64,000 nt of DNA from DASZIT01 sp036268775 (GTDB lineage: Bacteria; Actinomycetota; Acidimicrobiia; Acidimicrobiales; RAAP-2). Both the position numbers and the translations under genes were made by a program. The DNA is taken from positions 62,001 through 126,000 of the forward strand of contig DATATM010000025.1 of assembly GCA_036268775.1 (NCBI GenBank), given 5' to 3'. Of this stretch, positions 34,019 to 41,035 are shown piece by piece. Every line of letters starts with the position of its first letter. Position 1 is the first letter of the stretch. The notes beneath the pieces are model-generated. The model was not told where the DNA came from. It made no database searches and saw nothing but the letters and a program-made list of their open reading frames with translations.

Positions 34019-35433
34019 GCAGCCTCCTCGGGGACTCGACGGGGAGCAAACGGTTTGGGGACCGGAGAGGGCGGATCCGATGGCTCGACGGATCGGGTGG
34101 AGTCGGTGGTGGCAGAAGTGCCCACTGCTTCGACGGCTTGGCGGGCGGCGGAGGAGCCACTGCGGACCGCCCCTTCCATCGTCGCCGGCCATCCAGTGTC
34201 GCACCACGCCCCGGCCACGAACAGCCCGGGAACCGCGGTCGCTTCCGCCGGGCGAAAGGTCCGGCTGCCGGCCACCGCCGCGAAGGTCGCCGCCCGCTCC
34301 CGGGTGACCACCGCATCGACCAGTCGTGCCCGGCGGGCGAGGGGGAACAGCTCGCCCAAGGCGTCGAAGAAGGTGCGGATGAGTTGGTCCTTCGGGGTGC
34401 CGAGGTAGGCGTCGGCCGCCGAGAGGGACACCGCCAGGCATTGACCCTGACCGCCTCCCGACGACCCGGTGCGGTCGAAGACGAACTGCACCGGGGAATC
34501 GACGGCGGCGGCGAAGGGAAGGTCGGTCACCCGCCGGTCCAACACCAGGTGCACGTTTACGATCGGCGACGTCCCCAGCCGCGCCAGGTCGGGAAGGCCG
34601 GCCGATGTCGGCACCAACCCCTGGGTCACCGCCGGCGGGGTAGTCACCATCACCGCGTCGGCCCCGAGCGAACGGTCTCCAGTTACAACGATGAACCCGT
34701 CGCCGTCCGGCGAGATCCGGTCGACGGCGGCCCCCAACACCACCTCGACCCCGGCGGCTTCCAGGGCTCGGGCCCCGGCCTCGCCGTGAAGCTGGCCCAA
34801 CGGGACCTGCGACCAGCCCATGTCCCCGCCGTCGGCGCGGTCGAGGAGTCCGGTGCGGAACACCTTGACCGCCAGGGCCAGCGATGCCCGGTCGGCCGGC
34901 ACGTTGAGGGTGGGCAACACGATCAGGTTCCAGAGGGCGGCCACCGCCCGGAGGCTCTGGCCGTGGCCCGCCAGCCAGTCCCCGAAGGTGGTGGTGTCCA
35001 ACTCCGGATCGTCGGGGTCGAGCTGGCGGAGAGCCAGGACCGCCGACACCAGGCGTCCCCGGTCGACCAACGAGAGATGGTGATACCGGGCGATGGCCCC
35101 GGCCAGGTGGAGGGGGACCGGCAACCCCGATCGTCGGATGGAGGCCCGCGCTCCCCCGGGGGCGAGCACCGGCACGTCCAACCTCGGTTGCAGGGTCACC
35201 GACTCGGACATCCCCAGCCGGTCGAGGAAGGCCCGGTACTCGAGGCAACACCGCATGAAGACGTGCTGGCCGTTGTCGAACCACCGCTGGTTCCGCTCGA
35301 ACGACCAGGTCAATCCGCCCAGTCGCCGGCGCCGTTCCACCAGGGTGACCTGACACCCGGCGTCGGCTGCCACCAGCGCCGCGCTCATCCCCGCCAGTCC
35401 TCCGCCGATCACCACCAGGCGAGGCCGGGTCAT
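34012..35433 (-). CDS. hpnE: hydroxysqualene dehydroxylase HpnE
   Basis: This 473-residue FAD-dependent amine-oxidase-like protein reduces hydroxysqualene to squalene, the last of three steps (HpnC, HpnD, HpnE) that replace a single squalene synthase. The FAD-binding motif VVIGGGLAGMSAAL is at residues 7-20, followed by VERRRRLGGLTWSF; a C-terminal GLFVAGAWCDTGWPATMEGAVRSG segment completes the flavin site. The start overlaps the hpnD stop (ATGA). Confidence 0.93.
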   Translation of the reverse strand: MTRPRLVVIGGGLAGMSAALVAADAGCQVTLVERRRRLGGLTWSFERNQRWFDNGQHVFMRCCLEYRAFLDRLGMSESVTLQPRLDVPVLAPGGARASIRRSGLPVPLHLAGAIARYHHLSLVDRGRLVSAVLALRQLDPDDPELDTTTFGDWLAGHGQSLRAVAALWNLIVLPTLNVPADRASLALAVKVFRTGLLDRADGGDMGWSQVPLGQLHGEAGARALEAAGVEVVLGAAVDRISPDGDGFIVVTGDRSLGADAVMVTTPPAVTQGLVPTSAGLPDLARLGTSPIVNVHLVLDRRVTDLPFAAAVDSPVQFVFDRTGSSGGGQGQCLAVSLSAADAYLGTPKDQLIRTFFDALGELFPLARRARLVDAVVTRERAATFAAVAGSRTFRPAEATAVPGLFVAGAWCDTGWPATMEGAVRSGSSAARQAVEAVGTSATTDSTRSVEPSDPPSPVPKPFAPRRVPEEAAW

Positions 35434-36299
35434 CGCCGACCGGCGATCGAGGTTCCTCCGCCCATCCCCAGTCCGGCCAGGCTGGAGACCGCCACCCACC
35501 CCTTCTCCCAGGTGGGGACCGACACCCGGCCCTGGGTCACCGCCATCGGGTCCCGGGCCATCCGGTCGAGCAGCCGGCGGTAGATCCGGGCCATGGCCGA
35601 CACGCAGGCCCGACTCCGGCGGTCGAGGAGGGGCAGGAGCTGGAGCCCGCGGTCGAACCACTCGGCGGCGTAGGGACACTCCAAGCTGACCAGCCGGGCG
35701 AGGGCGTCGGGCTCCGCCACCAGGTCCGCCGGACAATCGACGGTGCGGGCATCGTCGGCGGGGAGATAGACCCGGCCCATTCCCCGGTCCTCCAGCACGT
35801 CGCGGAGGATGTTGGTGAGCTGCAACGCCACCCCGAGGTCGTCGGCCAGTGGGATGGCAGCCTCGAGATCCGGGCAGGAGAAGATGGCCAACGACAACCG
35901 GCCGATCGACCCGGCCACCCGACGGCAGTAGCTGACCAGGTCCTGCCGGGTCACGTAAGTGACGCCGGTGATGTCCATCTCGCAACCATCGATGAGGTCG
36001 CCGAAGGCGTCGAACGGCAACGGGTAGCGCTCTGCGGCATCGGCGAGAGCGGTCAGCACCGGGTCGCGCCCCATCGGGTCGCGCCCGCCGAGGTCCTTCC
36101 GCACCGCCGCCAGTGCCTCCAGTTTGTCCTCGGGGGGAAGGTTGCCGTCGGTGATGTCGTCGATCCGGCGGGCCATGGCGTAGACCGCGGTCATCGCCCG
36201 GCGCTCGGGCGGCCGCAGCAGACGGATCCCGTAGGCGAAGTTCTTGGCCTGGCTGGAGGTCACCTCTTCGCAGAACTGGTAGGCCGACTCGATCGTCAC
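35430..36299 (-). CDS. hpnD: presqualene diphosphate synthase HpnD
   Basis: This 289-residue protein belongs to the squalene/phytoene synthase family. The first aspartate motif is RRIDDITDG (near residues 45-52) and the second NILRDVLEDRGMGRVYLP. In the HpnCDE route HpnD joins two farnesyl diphosphates to presqualene diphosphate. The start is a GTG at 36299 overlapping the hpnC stop (GTGA). The long open frame upstream of this GTG reads through hpnC in another frame and is not coding. Confidence 0.92.
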   Translation of the reverse strand: MTIESAYQFCEEVTSSQAKNFAYGIRLLRPPERRAMTAVYAMARRIDDITDGNLPPEDKLEALAAVRKDLGGRDPMGRDPVLTALADAAERYPLPFDAFGDLIDGCEMDITGVTYVTRQDLVSYCRRVAGSIGRLSLAIFSCPDLEAAIPLADDLGVALQLTNILRDVLEDRGMGRVYLPADDARTVDCPADLVAEPDALARLVSLECPYAAEWFDRGLQLLPLLDRRSRACVSAMARIYRRLLDRMARDPMAVTQGRVSVPTWEKGWVAVSSLAGLGMGGGTSIAGRR

Positions 36300-37195
36300 C
36301 GGAGCCCACCACCCAATCCCGGCCGGGACCGGCCGGTGGACAGCCGGGCGAGGTGAGCGAGGGTGTTCCCCCGGGTCGGCCGACGGGTGTCGGCCAACAC
36401 CTCGTAGTCGGCCTTCACGATGGCATCGACGGTGGCCAGCCCCCCGGCGGCATAGCCGGCCACTGCCAGTCGGGCCAGGAAAGGAAGGCACCGGACCAGC
36501 GGCACCGCCCGCCCGAGCAGATGCCGGCTCCGGTCGGTCTCGAAGGCCACCACCTCCCGGAGAGCCTGGCTGGCGGTGTCGGCGTGGAGGTCGGCCTCCG
36601 AGCAGCCGAACCGGGCCAGGTCCTCGGCCGGCAGGTAGACCCTCCCCCGCCGAGCGTCCTCGCCCACGTCCTGGAGGTGCTCGAGGAGTTGCAGGGCGGT
36701 ACAGACGTCGTCGGACCAGGCCAGCCGTTCGGCCGTCGACACCTCGAAGATCCGGAGCACCAGCTCCCCGATCGGGGTGGCCGACAGCTGGCAGTAGGCC
36801 CGCAGGTCTTCAAAGGTCCGGTACCGCTTGACCTGTTGGTCGCGCCGGTTGGCCGCGATCAACCGCCGGAACGGGTCGAGCGGGAGGTCGAGGTCGGTCA
36901 GTACCGGTGTCAGCGCCTGGACGAGAGGATGGACGGCGGTCCCGCTGGCCGCCCGCTCCAGGTCCGCCTCCAACCAGTCGAGCTGGGCCACGACCTCGGT
37001 ACCGGATCCCTCGTCGCCGACATCGTCGACGAGCCGGGCGAAGCCGTAGACCGCCATCAGGCGGTGGCGGACGTTGGCAGGGAGAAACCAGAGCGCCACC
37101 GGGAAGTTCTCCTGGGCCGCCTTGGCCAGTACCGGCGCGGTCCCCGGCAAGGATTCGGCCAGGGACGCCGGCGCATTGAGCCCGAATGCGCTCAT
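36296..37195 (-). CDS. hpnC: hydroxysqualene synthase HpnC
   Basis: This 299-residue squalene/phytoene-synthase-family protein has the HpnC hallmark ENFPVALWFLPA near residue 30, then ARLVDDVGDEG and LLEHLQDVGEDARRGRVYLP. It converts presqualene diphosphate to hydroxysqualene. It is the first gene of the hopanoid operon. I use the ATG at 37195. A TTG at 37240 and a GTG just upstream are possible but would add residues that do not resemble the family. Confidence 0.9.
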   Translation of the reverse strand: MSAFGLNAPASLAESLPGTAPVLAKAAQENFPVALWFLPANVRHRLMAVYGFARLVDDVGDEGSGTEVVAQLDWLEADLERAASGTAVHPLVQALTPVLTDLDLPLDPFRRLIAANRRDQQVKRYRTFEDLRAYCQLSATPIGELVLRIFEVSTAERLAWSDDVCTALQLLEHLQDVGEDARRGRVYLPAEDLARFGCSEADLHADTASQALREVVAFETDRSRHLLGRAVPLVRCLPFLARLAVAGYAAGGLATVDAIVKADYEVLADTRRPTRGNTLAHLARLSTGRSRPGLGGGLR

Positions 37196-37271
37196 CCCCA
37201 GCACCTGCCCTTCTCGCCACTTCCCAGGATAATTCGTCAACCTATTCTGTCATTATTGGTCTATAGCAACG

Positions 37272-37352
37272 GTGACTGTCAAATCTATTTGTGCAATCAT
37301 CCCCGTGAAGCCGCTGCCAGATTGCCTGGAGATTTCTCCAGTTCACAGTCAC
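37272..37352. promoter_or_regulatory. long-range 8-bp dyad enclosing a perfect hairpin
   Basis: GTGACTGT (37272-37279) and ACAGTCAC (37345-37352) are perfect complements 65 bp apart. Between them lies CTGGAG-ATTT-CTCCAG (37326-37341), a perfect 6-bp stem with a 4-nt loop. Together they could fold as a nested RNA or mark paired protein sites. Confidence 0.45.
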
Positions 37353-37363
37353 TTCTGCTGGAA

Positions 37364-37392
37364 GCTGACCCCCGCCGCCCGATGGTGTCAGC
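37364..37392. promoter_or_regulatory. 6-bp inverted repeat in the hopanoid control region
   Basis: GCTGAC (37364-37369) and GTCAGC (37387-37392) are separated by 17 bp. The arms are short, so chance is possible; it is listed because it adds to the cluster of dyads here. Confidence 0.25.
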
Positions 37393-37433
37393 CCTACAGC
37401 CATATGAAACATTCATCGCCATTTTGATTCCAA

Positions 37434-37462
37434 CTATAGGTACAATGAATTTGTACGTATAG
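37434..37462. promoter_or_regulatory. 29-bp near-perfect operator-like palindrome
   Basis: CTATAGGTACAA (37434-37445) and TTGTACGTATAG (37451-37462) pair at 11 of 12 positions around a 5-bp centre. The core GTACAA-N5-TTGTAC is perfect. Size, symmetry and AT content match a dimeric helix-turn-helix regulator site. It lies 88 bp before the nitrilase start and 239 bp before hpnC. Confidence 0.6.
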
Positions 37463-37549
37463 ACAGCCCTTCCAACCCTCCGTGCATCCCGACTGACCTT
37501 CCGAATGATTCACCCCGGGGTGGCTCCGGCGTCGCCGTAGCATGTCGCC

Positions 37550-38398
37550 ATGCGGGTCGCAGCCATCCAGACGACCGCCACCGCCGATCGGGACGTCAAC
37601 TTGAAGGCGGCCGGCGACCTGGTCGACCAGGCCGTCGGGGCCGGTGCGGAACTGGTGGTGCTCCCCGAGCACTTCTCGGTGGCCGGCGACAGTGCTCACC
37701 TCCGCGCCAACGCCGAGACGCTGGACGGGCCCACCGTCGGCTGGGCCTCGGACCTCGCCCGCCGTCACCGGATCTGGGTGCTGGCCGGAAGCTTCCCGGA
37801 GGCCCCCGCCGGCGGATCCGGAGCCGAGCAACGGCTCAGCAATACCAGCTGCCTGGTCGATCCGGAGGGCCGGGTGGCGGCGACCTACCGGAAGATCCAC
37901 CTCTTCGATGTCAGCGTGACCGGTGCCGCCCACCGGGAGTCGGACACCTTCGCCCCCGGCGACGCCCGCTGCCTGGCGTCGCTGCCCTCTCCACCGGACG
38001 ACGATTGCCCTCCCCTTCTCCTCGGCCTGACCATCTGTTACGACCTCCGGTTTCCGGAGGTCTACCGGGCCCTGGCCCTGGGCGGCGCCACCGTGGTGGC
38101 AGTGCCCTCCGCCTTCACCGCCGCCACGGGGCCGGCCCACTGGGAAACCCTCCTGCGGGCCCGGGCCATCGAGAACCAGGTCTTCGTCATCGCCGCCGGT
38201 CAGGTCGGGACCCTGCCTCCCGGAATGCCCGACGGCCATGGCCACTCGATGATCGTCGATCCGTGGGGAACGGTGTTGGCCGAACACACCGACCCGTCAC
38301 CGGGGATGATCACCGCCAACCTCGATTTCGAGCGCCAACAGCGGATCCGGCTCGAGCTTCCCGTTCTGGCACATCGCCGTCCCGGGACATACGCTTAA
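37550..38398 (+). CDS. carbon-nitrogen hydrolase (nitrilase superfamily, Nit1/Nit2-like)
   Basis: This 282-residue amidase has the catalytic triad Glu40 (VVLPEHFS), Lys115 (TYRKIHLFD) and Cys163 (TICYDLRFPEVYR). The IHLFDV and YDLRFPE wording is typical of the Nit branch that hydrolyses omega-amides or deaminated glutathione, so metabolite repair is the likely role. The ATG at 37550 gives the canonical MRVAAIQ start. It lies divergent from the hopanoid operon and 5 bp before an alpha/beta hydrolase gene. Confidence 0.9.
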   Translation: MRVAAIQTTATADRDVNLKAAGDLVDQAVGAGAELVVLPEHFSVAGDSAHLRANAETLDGPTVGWASDLARRHRIWVLAGSFPEAPAGGSGAEQRLSNTSCLVDPEGRVAATYRKIHLFDVSVTGAAHRESDTFAPGDARCLASLPSPPDDDCPPLLLGLTICYDLRFPEVYRALALGGATVVAVPSAFTAATGPAHWETLLRARAIENQVFVIAAGQVGTLPPGMPDGHGHSMIVDPWGTVLAEHTDPSPGMITANLDFERQQRIRLELPVLAHRRPGTYA

Positions 38399-38403
38399 CG
38401 CCG

Positions 38404-39330
38404 ATGACAACTCAGAGCGCGAGCGCAAACGCGGGTGGTAACCATCCCGAGGTGACCGGGCAACCGGCCACCACCGAGGTGCCGCGGGTCGGCGCCCCCT
38501 ACGAGGTGGGCGAATTCGAATCGAACGGACAGCGCCTCTACTACGAGATCCACGGTGAAGGACCCCGGGTGCTGGTCTATCTCCACGGGATCCTGCTCGA
38601 CGCCAACCTCAACCGCCGGCTGGCGGTGAATCTGGCGGCGAGGGGGAACCGCGTCATCCTGCTCGACCTCCCCGGTCACGGTCTCTCCGACAAGCCCCGG
38701 CGGGCCTCCTATCACCGGATGGACACCTATGCCCGGCACGTCATTGCCCTCCTCGACCATCTCGGCATCGACAAAGCTGTCATCGGCGGGGTGTCGCTCG
38801 GGGCCAGCGTCGCCCTGATGGTGGCGGCCCAGGCGCCCGAACGGGTCCAGGGACTGGTCATCGAGATGCCGGTGCTGGAGTGGGCGGTGCCCTCGGCCGC
38901 CCTCACCTTCATTCCTCTGCTGTTGGCGGTGCACTACGCGGCGCCGGTGGTGCGAGCGCTGGCCAGTCTGGTCCGCCGGATCCCCCGCACCGGCATCGGC
39001 GAGCTCGACAGCGTGATGAACACACTGTCCAACGAGCCGAAGGAAACCGCCGCCGTCCTCCACGGCGTGCTCGCCGGTCCCATCACCCCGACCGTCGACG
39101 AGCGGGCGGCGATGACCATGCCCACCTTGGTGATCGGGCACGGTGCCGACCGCATCCACGCCCTCCATGACGCCGAGCAGCTGGCCCTCCGGATGCCGAA
39201 TGCCCGCTTGGTCCGGGCCCATTCACTCCTCGAGCTGCGAGTGCGGCCCGAGCGCCTCACCCAGGAGATCGCCGATCTCCTCGACACCGCCTGGGAGCCT
39301 CCCGAGCCGGTCCACCTCATCGCCGGCTAG
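38404..39330 (+). CDS. alpha/beta hydrolase
   Basis: This 308-residue alpha/beta-hydrolase-fold protein has the oxyanion segment VYLHGILLDANLN, LLDLPGHGLSDKP, and the nucleophile elbow GGVSLGAS (GxSxG; about residue 140). TLVIGHGADRIHALHDAE carries the acidic residue, and a C-terminal AHSLLELRVRPE may supply the histidine. The ATG at 38404 starts 5 bp after the nitrilase stop. The substrate is unknown. Confidence 0.87.
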   Translation: MTTQSASANAGGNHPEVTGQPATTEVPRVGAPYEVGEFESNGQRLYYEIHGEGPRVLVYLHGILLDANLNRRLAVNLAARGNRVILLDLPGHGLSDKPRRASYHRMDTYARHVIALLDHLGIDKAVIGGVSLGASVALMVAAQAPERVQGLVIEMPVLEWAVPSAALTFIPLLLAVHYAAPVVRALASLVRRIPRTGIGELDSVMNTLSNEPKETAAVLHGVLAGPITPTVDERAAMTMPTLVIGHGADRIHALHDAEQLALRMPNARLVRAHSLLELRVRPERLTQEIADLLDTAWEPPEPVHLIAG

Positions 39331-39374
39331 GACTTCGGCGCCATCCGGCGGCGGAGCGGGATGCGGAGATTCGA

Positions 39375-39854
39375 TCAGACCGAGAAGGCCGACGGCTCGT
39401 CGTCGACTTCGAGCTGCCTCGTCCAGGTGTCCACCACGATGAGGGTCTTGGTCCCGGTGACCCGACCGCTCCGCCGCAGCTTCCCGATTACCTTGCCGAG
39501 CTGCTCCACGTCGGGCACCCGGATCCAGACCAGGGCGTCGGGGTCGCCGGCGGTAGCGAAGACGGCCAGCACCTCGGGCAGCGTGCTGGCGGTGGCCCGG
39601 ATCTCCTCGAGGTCGGCGGTGCCGGAGAACCGGACCTCCATGAACGCCTGAAGGGGCCGGCCGGCCTTGGCGTGGTCGATAACCACCGTGTACCCGGTGA
39701 TCACCCCGTCGCGTTCGAGCCGCTCGATCCTCCGGGTCACCGCCGACGCCGACAACAGGACCCGGTCGGCGATGTCGGCCATCGTTCGGCGGGCATTCCG
39801 GGACAGCAGATCGAGGATCTCGTGGTCGGTCTCATCCAGCTCCCGCTCGATCAT
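39375..39854 (-). CDS. Lrp/AsnC-family transcriptional regulator
   Basis: This 159-residue regulator has an N-terminal helix-turn-helix (LDETDHEILDLLSRNARRT, then SASAVTRRIERLERDGVI) and a C-terminal RAM effector-binding domain (residues about 70-150). The ATG at 39854 has an agggag ribosome site. It is divergent from an amino-acid dehydrogenase gene; Lrp-type proteins often control such a neighbour in response to the amino acid. A 15-bp dyad lies in the shared promoter region. Confidence 0.92.
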   Translation of the reverse strand: MIERELDETDHEILDLLSRNARRTMADIADRVLLSASAVTRRIERLERDGVITGYTVVIDHAKAGRPLQAFMEVRFSGTADLEEIRATASTLPEVLAVFATAGDPDALVWIRVPDVEQLGKVIGKLRRSGRVTGTKTLIVVDTWTRQLEVDDEPSAFSV

Positions 39855-39882
39855 CTCCCTACCGTAGCCAAGGCTCGCCAGA

Positions 39883-39897
39883 CGCACAATAGATGCG
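39883..39897. promoter_or_regulatory. possible Lrp/AsnC box
   Basis: CGCA (39883-39886) and TGCG (39894-39897) surround the AT-rich CAATAGA, giving a 15-bp site of the size bound by Lrp-family dimers. It lies 29 bp from the asnC-like start and 95 bp before the dehydrogenase start. Confidence 0.35.
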
Positions 39898-39991
39898 GCC
39901 CTACCGTCAGGACCGCTGTTTCATTGCGTGTCTAGGCGGACCTGCTGATATTTCCAGCTTCCTGGGCCATTTCGGGTGTCTACTGGAAGGC

Positions 39992-41026
39992 GTGGAAACG
40001 TTGACCCAGGCATCCGAGGTGCGAGCTGAGAAGCTGGCGGTGGGTCACGACCAGGCCACCGGCATGCAAGCGGTCATCGCCATCGATGACAGTACGCTCG
40101 GACCCGGCCTGGGTGGCGTCCGCTGGATGCCCTACCCCGACGTGGACGCCGCCGTCGCCGAGGCGTGCCGGTTGGCCCGCGGCATGACTCTCAAGAACGC
40201 GCTGGCGGAGCTGCCCTACGGCGGGGCCAAGTCGGTCATCCTCCGCCAGGACGACGGAGCCGATCGGACTGCGGTGCTGCGGGCCTTCGGCCGGATGGTG
40301 GCCGACCTCCACGGCGCCTACATTCCCGGCGTCGACATGGGGACGACCATCGAGGATCTGGCCACCATCGGGAAGGTGGGTCCGGAGGTGGCGTGCAACC
40401 ACCAGGACCCGTCGCCGTGGACCGCGCTCGGGGTCTATGCCGGCATCGTCGCCGCCGTCCACCATCTCGATCACCACGACCTCTCCGGCCACCGGGTGGT
40501 GGTCCAGGGTGCCGGCCATGTGGGCTCGAGCCTCGCCCTCCGGCTGGCGGACGCCGGCGCAGAAGTGGTGGTGACCGATATCGATCCTGAGCGCTCCGAG
40601 CGGGTCGCCGCCTCGGTGGGGGGAAAGACGGTGGAGCCGGAAGAGGCCCTCGGCATTGCCTGTGACGTGCTGGCCCCCTGCGCCCAGGCCCGGGTGATCA
40701 CCCCCACCAATATCGCCAACCTCGGATGCCGCATCCTGGCCGGAGCCGCCAACGACACCCTGTCCGAACGATCCTGTGCCGTCGAGCTGGCCCATCGGGG
40801 GATCACCTACGTGCCCGACTTCCTGCTCAATGCCGGGGGTGTCATCCACATCCATGCCCTCCGCTCCGGCTGGGACCACCATCGTCTGGGAGAAGAGGTC
40901 ATGGGCATCGGCCATCGGACCGGGCTGATTCTCAACCGGGCCGAGGCGACCGGGCGAACACCGCTCGAGGTGGCTGAAGCCATGGCCACCAACCGGCTCG
41001 GGCACCCCGTCTCCGTACCGGCGTAA
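39992..41026 (+). CDS. Glu/Leu/Phe/Val dehydrogenase family amino-acid dehydrogenase
   Basis: This 344-residue NAD-dependent enzyme deaminates an amino acid to its 2-oxo acid. The two active-site lysines are in GMTLKNAL (Lys68) and LPYGGAKSVI (Lys80), and the Rossmann motif is VVVQGAGHVGSSLA. The length and GGAK wording match leucine/valine dehydrogenases. The start GTG at 39992 has a GGAAGG ribosome site. The 2-oxo acid oxidoreductase gene begins 9 bp downstream, so the product probably feeds that enzyme. Confidence 0.9.
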   Translation: METLTQASEVRAEKLAVGHDQATGMQAVIAIDDSTLGPGLGGVRWMPYPDVDAAVAEACRLARGMTLKNALAELPYGGAKSVILRQDDGADRTAVLRAFGRMVADLHGAYIPGVDMGTTIEDLATIGKVGPEVACNHQDPSPWTALGVYAGIVAAVHHLDHHDLSGHRVVVQGAGHVGSSLALRLADAGAEVVVTDIDPERSERVAASVGGKTVEPEEALGIACDVLAPCAQARVITPTNIANLGCRILAGAANDTLSERSCAVELAHRGITYVPDFLLNAGGVIHIHALRSGWDHHRLGEEVMGIGHRTGLILNRAEATGRTPLEVAEAMATNRLGHPVSVPA

Positions 41027-41035
41027 CCGGCTGAC

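Larger units (their letters stand above)
37196..37549. promoter_or_regulatory. 354-bp AT-rich divergent control region of the hopanoid operon and a nitrilase gene
   Basis: This gap is clearly more AT-rich than the rest of the window and carries at least four dyads, listed separately. On the minus strand TTGACA (complement of 37277-37282) could be a -35 element for hpnC, with AATAAT (complement of 37252-37257) as a poorly spaced -10. No convincing ORF lies inside it. Confidence 0.55.
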
